A stretch of DNA of 64,000 nucleotides from Tenacibaculum aiptasiae (GTDB lineage Bacteria; Bacteroidota; Bacteroidia; Flavobacteriales; Flavobacteriaceae), in assembly GCF_008806755.1 (NCBI RefSeq), contig NZ_WAAU01000013.1, positions 1 through 64,000 on the forward strand, written 5' to 3'. The first letter of the stretch is position 1. Every line of letters starts with the position of its first letter. Position numbers and translations under genes: made by a program. Below, one piece after another: positions 38,357 through 47,697 of this stretch. The notes beneath the pieces are model-generated. The model ran no database searches, had not been told where the DNA came from, and saw nothing but the letters and a program-made list of their open reading frames with translations.

Positions 38357-38862
38357 TATATACTTTTCAGTTGGTTTGTGGTTTCATATAGAGCAATAGC
38401 TAAACTATGAATTACATTCATAGAAGAGTTGCGCCCAAACATTGGAATAGCAACAGTTGCATCTACTAAATTTATATTTTCAATTCCGTTTCTTTCGCTA
38501 CCTAATAGCAATACTATTTTTTCTTTAGAAGAAAAATCAAAATCTTGAATGTTTACACTTTCGTCCGTGATTTCAATACCTACAATGGTATTTCCTTCTT
38601 CTTTTAATTTATTAATAGTTTCTTCAAAGTTGGTATAGTATTCATAGTCAATTTGATTTAGTGTATTTCTAGCAGTTTTCTTAACAATTCTGTTTTCAAC
38701 TGTTGGAGAATTTTCATGCAGAAATATTTTTTTGACACCAAAACTTTCAGAAATACGGAAACACATCCCAATATTTTCAGGTGTTCTTATAGCATCACAA
38801 ACTATGGTGATGGGAAAACTTTTTTGAGTGTTTTGTATGTCGTAATGTGTTAGTTGTTTCAT
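38356..38862 (-). CDS. TrmH/SpoU-family RNA 2'-O-methyltransferase
   Basis: 168 aa, a minimal SPOUT protein. VCDAIRTPENIGMCFRISES, IVLLLGSERNGIEN and VAIPMFGRNSSMNVIHSLAI, ALYE are the three SpoU motifs (Asn-rich SAM pocket in a trefoil knot). It methylates a ribose in tRNA or rRNA; the target position is unknown. It is joined to hemH by a 1-nt overlap and abuts the AraC gene, so it is expressed with haem genes although its function looks unrelated. Confidence 0.9.
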   Translation of the reverse strand: MKQLTHYDIQNTQKSFPITIVCDAIRTPENIGMCFRISESFGVKKIFLHENSPTVENRIVKKTARNTLNQIDYEYYTNFEETINKLKEEGNTIVGIEITDESVNIQDFDFSSKEKIVLLLGSERNGIENINLVDATVAIPMFGRNSSMNVIHSLAIALYETTNQLKSI

Positions 38863-39750
38863 TTATTCTTTTTGTAAGCTCATTACATATTGCTTTGGAG
38901 TAGTACCGAACTTCTTTTTAAAAGCAGCTATAAAATGGCTAGAAGTACTATATCCAACTTGAATACCAACTTCATTTACATTAAATTGATTACTTTCTAA
39001 AAGTTTACGAGCATGTTCCATTTTATAATCAAATAAAAAACTGTAAACAGTATCTCCATAAATTTGTTTAAAGCCTTCTTTTAACTTCTTTAAGTTTAAA
39101 CCTACTTCATTAGCTAGTTCTTGTAGGCTAGGAGGTTCACTCATTTTTGAAATAATAATATCCTTTGCTTTTCTAATCTTTAAAACATCTCTATCATCAA
39201 CTAAAAAAGGGCAGTATTCATCATTGGTGTTTTCACCATTATCAAAATGAAGACTTAAAAGTTCGTATGTTTTACCTTTTATATAGAGGTTACGCATAGA
39301 GCTTTGGTTTTTTGCCGTTAGAATTTGTTGAAGCACTATTAAAGCATTTGCTTTTATCTCGGTATTATCGTAATATTTTTTGTTTTTGTTGTCATCACTT
39401 AAAAAAGGAATATAACTAGCCTCGTTAGAAAACAACGCGTGAAATTTTTCAATAGATATAATTATTGAAACCAAAGATGTTTTTGGTAGAATTTCTAAAT
39501 TGATAGGTAAGTTCTGTTGAGGGTTGTATAAGAAAATTGAATGCTTGTCAAGTACATTAAAAGTGTAACTATTGTTGTTAAAATGAAATTTGCAATTTCC
39601 TTTAACACAGTAATGTAGTTGAATATAAGAGCTGTCAATATCTCTTTTATATACTTCTGTTTTGTTAGAATTGTTTTGGAATTTTAATACAAAAAAACCT
39701 TTTTCTAAAGAAACTTCTCTAAATGTACTTTCTGCGATGTTTTTTGACAT
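38863..39750 (-). CDS. AraC-family regulator next to the haem operon
   Basis: 295 aa. C-terminal DNA-binding domain: PPSLQELANEVGLNLKKLKE, GFKQIYGDTVYSFLFDYKME, HARKLLESN, VGIQVGYSTSSHFIAAFKKK and FGTTPKQY. The N-terminal part (IQLHYCVKGNCKFHFNNNSY) is a cupin-like sensor. It lies directly upstream of the leftward haem genes and divergent from hemA (163 bp gap or more). It is therefore the natural candidate to control haem synthesis in response to iron, haem or a siderophore; this is inference from position. Confidence 0.88.
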   Translation of the reverse strand: MSKNIAESTFREVSLEKGFFVLKFQNNSNKTEVYKRDIDSSYIQLHYCVKGNCKFHFNNNSYTFNVLDKHSIFLYNPQQNLPINLEILPKTSLVSIIISIEKFHALFSNEASYIPFLSDDNKNKKYYDNTEIKANALIVLQQILTAKNQSSMRNLYIKGKTYELLSLHFDNGENTNDEYCPFLVDDRDVLKIRKAKDIIISKMSEPPSLQELANEVGLNLKKLKEGFKQIYGDTVYSFLFDYKMEHARKLLESNQFNVNEVGIQVGYSTSSHFIAAFKKKFGTTPKQYVMSLQKE

Positions 39751-39927
39751 AGATCAAAAGATAAATTAAAAATTTTTATTTAGAATGATTCTAATGTAAT
39801 CCATCCTTAATAGTTGATTTTATTGCAAAAATACACTTTATCTGTGTTTTAGCATTAATTTTACGATAAAAAACAAATAACGACATTAAAAGTTCTTTTA
39901 GCGATACTTTTTTATGAGGAAACTTTA

Positions 39928-39935
39928 TATTTTTG
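39928..39935 (+). promoter_or_regulatory. Candidate hemA promoter -7 element
   Basis: TATTTTTG matches TAnnTTTG. Transcription would start near 39942, which puts the ATG at 39914 upstream of the transcript and favours the start at 39962. The -33 element is not clear. Confidence 0.5.
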
Positions 39936-39961
39936 ACCCACTTTTTATTGACGAAGACTTA

Positions 39962-41230
39962 ATGGTAGAAGAAAAACATAACAAGAATTTATATAACATA
40001 GGAGTTAGCTATAAAAAAGCTGACGCAACTATTAGGGGGAAGTTTAGTGTTTCTAAAGAAAACCAAGTAGCACTTTTAGAGGAAGCTAAGAGTAAAGGTA
40101 TGAAAGGTATTTTTGTACTGTCAACTTGTAATAGAACAGAAATAACTGGTTTTGCAGATCATCCATTTCAATTAATAGGAATGCTTTGTAAGTATTCAAA
40201 TGGATCTGTAGAAGAATTTGCTCAAGTATCAAATGTATATAAAAACAAAGAGGCGATTAACCACTTGTTTCGAATGGGAACAGGATTGGATAGTCAAATT
40301 TTAGGAGATTATGAAATTGTAGGTCAGTTAAGACAAGCTTTTAAATTAGCTAAAGAAGCTGGGACTACCAATGCATATTTTGAGCGATTGCTAAATCATG
40401 TAATGCAAGCAAGTAAGCGTGTTAAAAATGAAACTAGGTTAAGTTCAGGAACAACATCCGTTTCTTACGCAGCTGTTCAATACATGATTAAAAACCTAGA
40501 AGACTATAATTCAAAAAATGTTTTAGTTTTTGGATTAGGTAAAATGGGAAAACATACTTGTAAAAACTTAGCGGAATACACGCAAAATAAAACAGTAAGT
40601 TTAATTAATAGAACAGAAGAAAAAACAATAGCCTTTGTAAAAGAAAATACTTCGATTAGAAATGCGAAGTATGAAAACTTAAATAAGGAGATTGCAAATA
40701 CAGATGTTTTAATAGTTTCTACTGGAGCTTCAGAAGCAACCATTAAGAAAGAACATATTTTAACAAACAAAGAATTGTTAATTTTAGATTTGTCTATGCC
40801 AGCAAACGTTTCTAAAGAAGTAGCTGAATTAGATAATGTAACATTGGTAAATGTAGATGAATTATCTAAAATAACTGATGAAACTCTAGCAATTCGTCAA
40901 CAAGAAATTCCTGTTGCAGAAGCAATTATTGAAACACATAATGAAGAGTTTCAAGAGTGGTTAAATCATAGAAGGTTTACACCAGCAATTAACGCATTAA
41001 AACAATCGTTAAAAACAATTCAACAAGGAGAAATAGCTTTCCACAAGAAAAAAATAAAAGATTTTGATGAAACTCAAGCAGAAGTTATAACATCAAGATT
41101 TATCCAAAAAATAACTACACAGTTTGTAAAACACTTAAAAGATGAAGAAACTTCTGTAAACAAAAGTATAGAAGTGATGGCTAAAGTGTTTGGAGCAAAT
41201 TTAGAAACTATCCATGCAGAAGATAATTAG
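39962..41230 (+). CDS. hemA: Glutamyl-tRNA reductase
   Basis: 422 aa from the ATG at 39962 (MVEEKHNKNLYNIGVSYKKA). An ATG 16 codons earlier is open but precedes the likely transcription start and adds residues not typical of the family. FVLSTCNRTEITGFA holds the catalytic Cys. LDSQILGDYEIVGQLRQAFK, NVLVFGLGKMGKHTCKNLAE (NADPH fold), VDELSKITDE and the C-terminal dimer helix follow. It reduces glutamyl-tRNA to glutamate-1-semialdehyde, the committed step of the C5 pathway. First gene of the rightward haem operon; overlaps hemCD by 17 bp. Confidence 0.95.
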   Translation: MVEEKHNKNLYNIGVSYKKADATIRGKFSVSKENQVALLEEAKSKGMKGIFVLSTCNRTEITGFADHPFQLIGMLCKYSNGSVEEFAQVSNVYKNKEAINHLFRMGTGLDSQILGDYEIVGQLRQAFKLAKEAGTTNAYFERLLNHVMQASKRVKNETRLSSGTTSVSYAAVQYMIKNLEDYNSKNVLVFGLGKMGKHTCKNLAEYTQNKTVSLINRTEEKTIAFVKENTSIRNAKYENLNKEIANTDVLIVSTGASEATIKKEHILTNKELLILDLSMPANVSKEVAELDNVTLVNVDELSKITDETLAIRQQEIPVAEAIIETHNEEFQEWLNHRRFTPAINALKQSLKTIQQGEIAFHKKKIKDFDETQAEVITSRFIQKITTQFVKHLKDEETSVNKSIEVMAKVFGANLETIHAEDN

Positions 41231-42800
41231 AATAGGTACACGAGATAGCCAATTGGCTATGTGGCAAGCAAACAAAGTTCGCAAGCAATTAGAAGAGTTA
41301 GAGTATAAATGTGAAATAGTTCCAATTAAATCTACTGGAGATTTAGTTTTAGACAAACCTTTATACGAACTAGGAATTACAGGAATATTTACTAAAAATT
41401 TAGATATCGCTATGTTAAATGGCGATATTGATATAGCAGTACATTCATTAAAAGATGTTCCAACAGTATTACCACAAGGAATTGTGCAAGCAGCTGTATT
41501 GAAAAGAGCAAACTATGCTGATATTTTGGTGTTAAAAGACAATGAAGAATTTTTTGGACAGCCAAAAGGAATTATAGCAACAGGTAGTTTACGTAGAAAA
41601 GCACAATGGTTAAATCGTTACCCAACACATGAGGTCGTTGATTTAAGAGGAAACGTAAATACGCGTTTAGAGAAGTTAGCAAGCAACGATTGGAATGGAG
41701 CTGTTTTTGCAGCGGCAGGATTAGAAAGAATAGGTATAAGACCAAAGGGAGCAATTAGTCTTTCATGGATGATACCAGCACCAGCACAAGGAGCAATTAT
41801 GATTACAGCTTTAGAAAATGATGATTTCTCTAAAGATGCATGTGAGCAATTGAATCACTATGAAACGCAAGTTTGTGTTGGGATAGAAAGAGAGTTTCTA
41901 AATAGACTTGAAGGAGGATGTACAGCACCAATTGGAGCATTAGCTTATATTGACGACAAGACTGAAGAGATTAATTTTAAAGGTATTTTGTTAAGTAGAG
42001 ACGGAAAGAAAAAGATTTCTGTAAATAAGAAAGGAAAGCTTGGACGTCATAAATTCTTAGCAAAAGATTGTGCAGACTATGTAATTAATAAAGGAGGAAA
42101 AGAATTAATGATGGAAGATATGGGACTTGAAAAAGAGTTTGCCATATTTTCAACAAAGAAATTATCAGAAATTCAAAAGAAGTTATTGCCAACCTCTATA
42201 GCAGTTGAGGATAGTGATTTTATTAAAATTCGTTTTAATAGAATAGCACCTAAAGTTGTTAAAAATGAAATTGAAAACGTAATCATTACAAGTAAAAATG
42301 GAGTAGAAGCAATAGCGAATTCATTTACTTCTGATGAATTGAAGTTTAAAAATATTTATTGTGTTGGTAGAAGAACAAAAAAGTTAATCGAGCAAAAAAT
42401 AGGTAAGGTTACACATTCAGAAAGAAATGCTGAGAAGTTAGCAGCGTATCTTGTAAAAGAAATAAAAGGTCAGGAAGTAACATATTTTTGTAGCGACTTA
42501 AGATTAGATACATTACCAAGTGTTTTAGCAGAAAACGGAATTAGAGTAAATGAAGTAGAAGCTTATAAAACGATGTATAGCCCAGCTAAAGTAGGTGAGA
42601 AAGTAAACGGAGTTTTATTTTATAGTCCATCTACAGTAGAAAGCTACATGAAAGAAAATGCAGCAGATAAAGTGGCTTTTTGTATAGGAGAAAGCACAGC
42701 TAAAGAGGCAAGAAAACATTTTGAAAAGGTAGAAGTTGCAAAATTACCTACAGTAGAAAGTGTAATAGAATTGGTGAATTTACACTTTGTAAAAAAATAG
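41214..42800 (+). CDS. hemC: Hydroxymethylbilane synthase-uroporphyrinogen III synthase fusion
   Basis: 528 aa. Residues 1 to about 305 are HemC: IIRIGTRDSQLAMWQANKVR, IDIAVHSLKDVPTVLPQGI, VVDLRGNVNTRLEKL, MIPAPAQGAIMI and EGGCTAPIGALA with the dipyrromethane-cofactor Cys236. Residues from about 325 to 528 resemble HemD: NVIITSKNGVEAIANSFTS, IYCVGRRTKKLIEQKIGKV, VTYFCSDLRLDTLPSVLAEN, GVLFYSPSTVESYMKEN and VAFCIGESTAKEARKH. The protein would convert porphobilinogen to hydroxymethylbilane and then cyclise it to uroporphyrinogen III. Overlaps hemA by 17 bp; 82 bp before hemB. Confidence 0.93.
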   Translation: MQKIIRIGTRDSQLAMWQANKVRKQLEELEYKCEIVPIKSTGDLVLDKPLYELGITGIFTKNLDIAMLNGDIDIAVHSLKDVPTVLPQGIVQAAVLKRANYADILVLKDNEEFFGQPKGIIATGSLRRKAQWLNRYPTHEVVDLRGNVNTRLEKLASNDWNGAVFAAAGLERIGIRPKGAISLSWMIPAPAQGAIMITALENDDFSKDACEQLNHYETQVCVGIEREFLNRLEGGCTAPIGALAYIDDKTEEINFKGILLSRDGKKKISVNKKGKLGRHKFLAKDCADYVINKGGKELMMEDMGLEKEFAIFSTKKLSEIQKKLLPTSIAVEDSDFIKIRFNRIAPKVVKNEIENVIITSKNGVEAIANSFTSDELKFKNIYCVGRRTKKLIEQKIGKVTHSERNAEKLAAYLVKEIKGQEVTYFCSDLRLDTLPSVLAENGIRVNEVEAYKTMYSPAKVGEKVNGVLFYSPSTVESYMKENAADKVAFCIGESTAKEARKHFEKVEVAKLPTVESVIELVNLHFVKK

Positions 42801-42815
42801 ATTAAAATGTCATAC

Positions 42816-42861
42816 GAGCGCAGTATAGAGATATTTGTAAAAAAAAATCTCAACTGCGCTC
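42816..42861. repeat. REP-like intergenic hairpin between hemCD and hemB
   Basis: Outer arms GAGCGCAGT (42816-42824) and ACTGCGCTC (42853-42861), inner arms GAGAT (42828-42832) and ATCTC (42847-42851), around an A-rich loop. The GAGCGCAGT/ACTGCGCTC arms with GAGAT inside, flanked by GTCAT, match a dispersed palindromic element that I recall from many flavobacterial intergenic regions. No T-tract follows. Confidence 0.6.
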
Positions 42862-42882
42862 TGTTTGAAAATATGATAAACT

Positions 42883-43848
42883 ATGTTTAGAACACGCAGA
42901 CTAAGAAAAACAGATGGAATCAGAAGGTTAGTAAGAGAAAATCAATTATCGGTAAACGATTTTATTTATCCTTTATTTATTGAAGAAGGAGAAGGAATAG
43001 AAAAAGAGATTGTTTCTATGCCAGGAATAAAACGTTGGTCTTTAGATACTGTTTCAAAAGAATTAGATGAAGTAGTTGCTTTAAACATACCAGCGGTTAT
43101 TTTATTTGGCATTCCAACTGAAAAAGATGAGGTAGGAACAGAAACATGGAATGATAACGGAATTATGCAACAAGCTGTTCGTTATATTAAAAAGAATTAT
43201 CCAAGTTTATACGTAATCACAGATGTGTGTTTTTGTGAATATACTTCTCATGGACATTGCGGTGTTTTGTGCGACAATGATGTTGATAATGACGCTACTT
43301 TAGTAAACTTAGCAAAGCAAGTAATATCACATGCAAAAGCTGGAGTAGACATGGTAGCGCCTTCAGGAATGATGGACGGAACAATAGCTATGATTAGAGA
43401 GAGCTTAGATCAGGCAGGGTATCCGAATTTACCAATTATGGGATATTCAGTAAAATATGCATCAGCATTTTATGGACCATTTAGAGACGCGGCAGATTCT
43501 GCACCAAGCTTTGGAGATAGAAGAACTTACCAAATGGATCCAGCAAATAGAGATGAAGGATTACGTGAAGCTACGTTTGATGACGAAGAAGGAGCAGATA
43601 TTTTAATGGTAAAACCAGCATTATCGTATTTAGATATTATTAGAGACTTAAAAGAAAATTTTGATCGTCCAATAGCTTGTTATAATGTAAGTGGGGAATA
43701 TGCAATGGTAAAAGCAGCTGCAGAAAAAGGATGGATAGATGGAGAAAGAGTAATGATGGAGAGCTTATTATCTATGAAAAGGGCAGGAGCTGATATTATC
43801 ATTACCTATTTTGCTAAAGAAGCAGCAAGAGCTTTGTTAAATAAATAG
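42883..43848 (+). CDS. hemB: Delta-aminolevulinic acid dehydratase (porphobilinogen synthase)
   Basis: 321 aa. [20 protein letters not shown] is the Cys-rich zinc site, so this is a Zn-dependent enzyme. [20 protein letters not shown] has the first active-site Lys, and [20 protein letters not shown] the Schiff-base Lys. [20 protein letters not shown] is the substrate lid region. It condenses two 5-aminolevulinate to porphobilinogen. Part of the rightward haem operon, after the REP-like hairpin. Confidence 0.97.
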   Translation: MFRTRRLRKTDGIRRLVRENQLSVNDFIYPLFIEEGEGIEKEIVSMPGIKRWSLDTVSKELDEVVALNIPAVILFGIPTEKDEVGTETWNDNGIMQQAVRYIKKNYPSLYVITDVCFCEYTSHGHCGVLCDNDVDNDATLVNLAKQVISHAKAGVDMVAPSGMMDGTIAMIRESLDQAGYPNLPIMGYSVKYASAFYGPFRDAADSAPSFGDRRTYQMDPANRDEGLREATFDDEEGADILMVKPALSYLDIIRDLKENFDRPIACYNVSGEYAMVKAAAEKGWIDGERVMMESLLSMKRAGADIIITYFAKEAARALLNK

Positions 43849-43870
43849 GTAATATAATTTTATTAATAAA

Positions 43871-44176
43871 ATGAATTTTGAAAAAATAAAGACTAAGCTT
43901 GAAAGTAAATTTCCAGAATATAAATATAGTATAGGGAATAGAAAATTAGCTGGAGATTGTATAATTGTGAAAAATACAAAATATAGTGGAGTTGATATTT
44001 TTATTAAAAAAGATAAAATATTAATAGAGGCTGCTATTCCAGAAATGAAAACAAGGCTTATGATTGGCACTGGAGTTTTATTCTTGAAGCTTTTTAGTAA
44101 AAAATTTAAAGAACCTTCAAATAGAATTCATAGCTATTTAAAAGAAGAGGGGATGAATGTAGGTTATAGAATTTAA
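43871..44176 (+). CDS. Small hypothetical protein within the haem operon
   Basis: 101 aa, basic (many Lys). It has YSIGNRKLAGDCIIVKNTKY, a central VDIFIKKDKILIEAAIPEMK, a short hydrophobic patch (LMIGTGVLFLKLF) and ends LKEEGMNVGYRI. No family recognised. It lies 22 bp after hemB and 24 bp before hemL on the same strand, so it is co-transcribed. Whether it helps haem synthesis or is a passenger cannot be told. Confidence 0.65.
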   Translation: MNFEKIKTKLESKFPEYKYSIGNRKLAGDCIIVKNTKYSGVDIFIKKDKILIEAAIPEMKTRLMIGTGVLFLKLFSKKFKEPSNRIHSYLKEEGMNVGYRI

Positions 44177-44200
44177 AACAAAACAAATAATAATAGAGTT

Positions 44201-45487
44201 ATGTTTAAAAAATCACAAGAATTATATCAACAAGGATTAGTAAATCTAGTAGGAGCAGTAAACTCACCAGTAAGAGCATTTGCTTCAGTAGGAGGGAATC
44301 CATTGTTTATTAAAAAAGCAAAAGGAAGTAAAATTATCGATGTAGATGGTAATTCTTATATAGATTTAGTATTGTCTTACGGGCCTATGATATTAGGTCA
44401 TCGCCATAAAAAAGTACAAAAGGCAATTACAAAAGCTTTAAAAAATGGATATTCATTTGGGGCATCAACAAAAAACGAAATTAAATTAGCAAAAATAGTT
44501 TGTGATGCATTTCCAGGTATGGATAAAGTTCGTTTTGTAAACTCAGGAACTGAAGCTGTTTTAAGCGGAATACGTTTAGCAAGGGCTTTTACAGGAAAGG
44601 ACAAAATTATTAAGTTTTCAGGATGTTACCATGGACACCAAGATGCATTATTGGTAGCAGCAGGATCTGGATTAGCGACTTTAAGTTTACCTGGTTCAAA
44701 AGGAGTGCCAGAAGGAGCTGTAAAGAATACTTTAATTGCTAATTATAATGATTTGGAAAGTGTAAAAGCGCACTTTGAAGAACATGATGATATTGCAGGG
44801 GTTATTTTAGAACCAGTAGCGGGTAATATGGGAGTTGTAACTCCACAAAATAACTTTTTAAAGGAGTTAAAAGAGTATTTAAAATCAAAAGGAGCCTTAT
44901 TAATAGTAGATGAGGTAATGACTGGGTTTAGATCTAAATTTGGAGGAGCACAAGAATTATTTGATGTAGAAGCTGATATTACTTGTTTAGGAAAAGTAAT
45001 AGGAGGAGGTTTCCCAGTAGGAGCTTACGGAGCACGTAATGAAATTATGGAAATGGTAGCGCCTTTAGGAGGAATGTACCAAGCAGGGACATTAAGTGGT
45101 AATCCAATTGCTATGGCAGGAGGAATAGCTACTTTAACTGAGTTGAAAAAACAAAATCCATACGAGAAGTTTAACGAGATAGCTCAAATTATAGAGGTGT
45201 TTTTGTTAGAATCAGCAAAAAAATATGGAATAGAAATTACAGTGAATAGGTTTGGATCTATGATCAATCCTTTCTTTACTAATAAAAAAGTAACGAATTT
45301 TGATGAAGCACAAACATGTGATACAGAGAAGTTTGCTGTGTTTTTCTGGGAAATGATGAAAAATGGAGTATTTTTACCTCCATCACAGTTTGAAGCATGG
45401 TTTTTATCATCAGCTTTATCAGAAAAAGATATAGAAAAGATAGCGAAAGCGATTGATAAATCTATGGAAGCTGTTTCTAAGATGTAA
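44201..45487 (+). CDS. hemL: Glutamate-1-semialdehyde 2,1-aminomutase
   Basis: 428 aa, PLP class-III aminotransferase fold. VGAVNSPVRAF, FVNSGTEAVLSGIRLARAFT, GCYHGHQDALLVAAGSG, LIVDEVMTGFR and CLGKVIGGGFPVGAYGARNE (PLP Lys) are diagnostic; GMYQAGTLSGNPIAMAGGIA follows. It converts glutamate-1-semialdehyde to 5-aminolevulinate, the substrate of HemB. Cytoplasmic. In the rightward haem operon. Confidence 0.97.
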   Translation: MFKKSQELYQQGLVNLVGAVNSPVRAFASVGGNPLFIKKAKGSKIIDVDGNSYIDLVLSYGPMILGHRHKKVQKAITKALKNGYSFGASTKNEIKLAKIVCDAFPGMDKVRFVNSGTEAVLSGIRLARAFTGKDKIIKFSGCYHGHQDALLVAAGSGLATLSLPGSKGVPEGAVKNTLIANYNDLESVKAHFEEHDDIAGVILEPVAGNMGVVTPQNNFLKELKEYLKSKGALLIVDEVMTGFRSKFGGAQELFDVEADITCLGKVIGGGFPVGAYGARNEIMEMVAPLGGMYQAGTLSGNPIAMAGGIATLTELKKQNPYEKFNEIAQIIEVFLLESAKKYGIEITVNRFGSMINPFFTNKKVTNFDEAQTCDTEKFAVFFWEMMKNGVFLPPSQFEAWFLSSALSEKDIEKIAKAIDKSMEAVSKM

Positions 45488-45505
45488 ATTAAAATATAGG
45501 AGTTT

Positions 45506-45952
45506 ATGAAAACAATGTTCGCAATTTTTTTTAGTATACTATTAGCATCATGCCCTAATAACAATAAAGAAAATCAAGAAACAATGATAAACTCTTTATA
45601 TAAAGGAACATTATCAGGAGATAGTTTAGGAAAGTTTGAAAAAGAAAATCTTGTAATTAAAACCGAAAAAGATTGGAAATCATTTTTGAAAAAAGCTGAA
45701 GTAGTTAATCAAATGGATGATTTAATAGACTTTTCAAAGAGTATTATAGTGGTAGCTATAGATTCTCAAAAAAACACAGGAGGATTTTCAGTAGAAATTT
45801 CAAAAATAAAGGAAGAAAAAAGTAAGTTATTGGTAACAATAGAGTCTAAAGGTCCAAAGCCAACGGATATGGTTACTATGGTACTTACACAACCAATACA
45901 TATAGTAAAAATACCAAAAACAAAGAAAGACATAGTCTTTGTAACAGAATAA
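45506..45952 (+). CDS. PrcB-like C-terminal domain lipoprotein
   Basis: 148 aa. [16 protein letters not shown] is a lipoprotein signal with Cys16. The domain that follows ([57 protein letters not shown]) fits the PrcB_C pattern, in which a TGGY/F-type turn and a late P-hxIVKIPK strand recur. In oral spirochaetes PrcB is a subunit of a surface protease complex; here there is no protease gene next to it. It sits in the haem operon, 18 bp after hemL and 1 bp before hemE. Confidence 0.75.
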   Translation: MKTMFAIFFSILLASCPNNNKENQETMINSLYKGTLSGDSLGKFEKENLVIKTEKDWKSFLKKAEVVNQMDDLIDFSKSIIVVAIDSQKNTGGFSVEISKIKEEKSKLLVTIESKGPKPTDMVTMVLTQPIHIVKIPKTKKDIVFVTE

Positions 45953-45953
45953 A

Positions 45954-46979
45954 ATGATAAAAAACGATTTATTTTTAAGAGCCTTAAAAGGAGAAACTGT
46001 TGATCGTCCACCAGTGTGGATGATGCGTCAAGCTGGAAGATATTTGCCAGAGTTTATGGAGATTAGAAAAAAGTATGATTTCTTTACACGTTGTAGAACT
46101 CCAGAATTAGCATCAGAGATTACAGTGCAACCTATTCGTAGATATGGAATGGATGCTGCAATTTTATTCTCAGATATTTTGGTAATACCACAAGCAATGA
46201 ATATTGAAGTGGAAATGAAGCCAGATTTTGGTCCTTATTTACCAAATCCAGTAAGAGACAAAAAAGGTTTAGATAGCGTAATAATTCCAGATGTTCATGA
46301 AGAATTAGGATACGTTATGGATGCAATTAAGGCAACCAAAGAAAAATTAAATGACGAAATTCCTTTAATAGGTTTTGCAGGTTCACCATGGACTATTTTG
46401 TGTTATGTAGTACAAGGTCAAGGGTCTAAGAATTTTGATAAAGCAAAGGAGTTTTGTTACACGCAACCAATTTTGGCACACCAATTGCTACAGAAGATAA
46501 CAGATACCACAATTGCTTATTTAAAAGCTAAGGTACAGGCAGGTGTAAATGCTGTTCAGGTTTTTGATTCTTGGGGAGGAATGTTATCTCCAACAGATTA
46601 TCAAGAATTTTCATGGCAATACATTAATCAAATAATAGAGGCATTAAAAGATGATGCTCCAGTAATCGCTTTCGGAAAAGGATGTTGGTTTGCGTTAGGA
46701 GAAATGGCCAAGTCTAACGCATCAGCATTAGGAGTAGATTGGACATGTTCGGCAAGAAATGCACGTTATTTATCAGGAGGAAATATTACATTACAAGGTA
46801 ATTTTGATCCATCTAGATTACTATCTCCACCTGCTGAAATTAAAAAAATGGTACACCAAATGATAAATGAGTTTGGTAAAGACAAATATATTGTTAACTT
46901 GGGGCACGGAATTTTACCTAATATTCCGCTAGATAATGCAAAGGCATTTATTGATGCGGTAAAGGAGTATAATATTTAA
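45954..46979 (+). CDS. hemE: Uroporphyrinogen decarboxylase
   Basis: 341 aa. [20 protein letters not shown] is the signature active-site loop. [53 protein letters not shown] and [20 protein letters not shown] (catalytic region) confirm it. It decarboxylates the four acetate side chains of uroporphyrinogen III to give coproporphyrinogen III. The next enzyme (HemF/HemN) is not in this window. Confidence 0.97.
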   Translation: MIKNDLFLRALKGETVDRPPVWMMRQAGRYLPEFMEIRKKYDFFTRCRTPELASEITVQPIRRYGMDAAILFSDILVIPQAMNIEVEMKPDFGPYLPNPVRDKKGLDSVIIPDVHEELGYVMDAIKATKEKLNDEIPLIGFAGSPWTILCYVVQGQGSKNFDKAKEFCYTQPILAHQLLQKITDTTIAYLKAKVQAGVNAVQVFDSWGGMLSPTDYQEFSWQYINQIIEALKDDAPVIAFGKGCWFALGEMAKSNASALGVDWTCSARNARYLSGGNITLQGNFDPSRLLSPPAEIKKMVHQMINEFGKDKYIVNLGHGILPNIPLDNAKAFIDAVKEYNI

Positions 46980-47005
46980 AATTTAATCCCCTTAAATTAT
47001 TAAAA

Positions 47006-47623
47006 ATGAAGAGATTATTACTGGTTTTAGCGTTGATAGCTGTCTCGAATACTTTTGCACAAAAGAAGATTTATTATAAAGATATCGTAGACGATTGTAT
47101 TGCAACTTCAAGCAATGATGCTGCGTTGTTAGACGATATTGTGTACAATTGTATAAGAGATAAGTATATTTCTAACTATGATTTTACTTCTATCGATGGA
47201 AAAACAATTAGTACAGATGCAATAAAAAAACCAATTGTATTATTAACAGCAGCTACTTGGTGTGCTCCTTGTTGGGGAGAAATACCAGCCTTAAATAAAT
47301 TAGTTGAAAAGTACAGTGATAAAGTTGAGTTTATCATGCTTTTTTGGGATAAAGAAGACGGAGTAAAAAGAATGGCAAAAAAGTTAGACAAAAGAATCTT
47401 TCTAGTGCCTTCTAAAGAAAAATTATCAGATAGATCAAGTATTAGAGTTGCTGGATTTATTCATAAATTAGATTATCCATCTGCATATCTAATAACAGGT
47501 AAGAAAAGAATTTTAGACTTTAAAAGAGGTGCATTATCTCCAACCAAAGATATGGGATGGGATGAAGTAAACGCAGCGAACGAAGAAGAATTAGAAGCTT
47601 TTATTAAACCAGTAATTAAATAA
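47006..47623 (+). CDS. Thioredoxin-like (TlpA/ResA type) periplasmic protein
   Basis: 205 aa with signal peptide MKRLLLVLALIAVSNTFAQ. The redox motif CAPC is in LLTAATWCAPCWGEIPALNK, typical of TlpA/ResA proteins that keep thiols reduced outside the cytoplasm. A preceding Cys pair (DDCIATSSNDAALLDDIVYN, then C) is unusual. It is the last gene of the haem operon (26 bp after hemE), so a role in apocytochrome or haem-protein thiol handling is plausible but inferred. Confidence 0.8.
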   Translation: MKRLLLVLALIAVSNTFAQKKIYYKDIVDDCIATSSNDAALLDDIVYNCIRDKYISNYDFTSIDGKTISTDAIKKPIVLLTAATWCAPCWGEIPALNKLVEKYSDKVEFIMLFWDKEDGVKRMAKKLDKRIFLVPSKEKLSDRSSIRVAGFIHKLDYPSAYLITGKKRILDFKRGALSPTKDMGWDEVNAANEEELEAFIKPVIK

Positions 47624-47645
47624 AAGTTATTTAAATAATAGTATT

Positions 47646-47679
47646 AAAAAAACTCTTTCTTTACAGAAAGAGTTTTTTT
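47646..47679. terminator. Bidirectional terminator
   Basis: A 15-bp stem (AAAAAAACTCTTTCT / AGAAAGAGTTTTTTT) with a TTAC loop, 22 nt after the last haem-operon gene. T-tracts face both ways, so it can also end the convergent NlpC/P60 transcript. Confidence 0.88.
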
Positions 47680-47697
47680 ATGTATAATATTTTTTAC

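Noticed and set aside
39914..39961. Longer start for hemA
   Set aside because: It precedes the probable transcription start and adds a non-family stretch.
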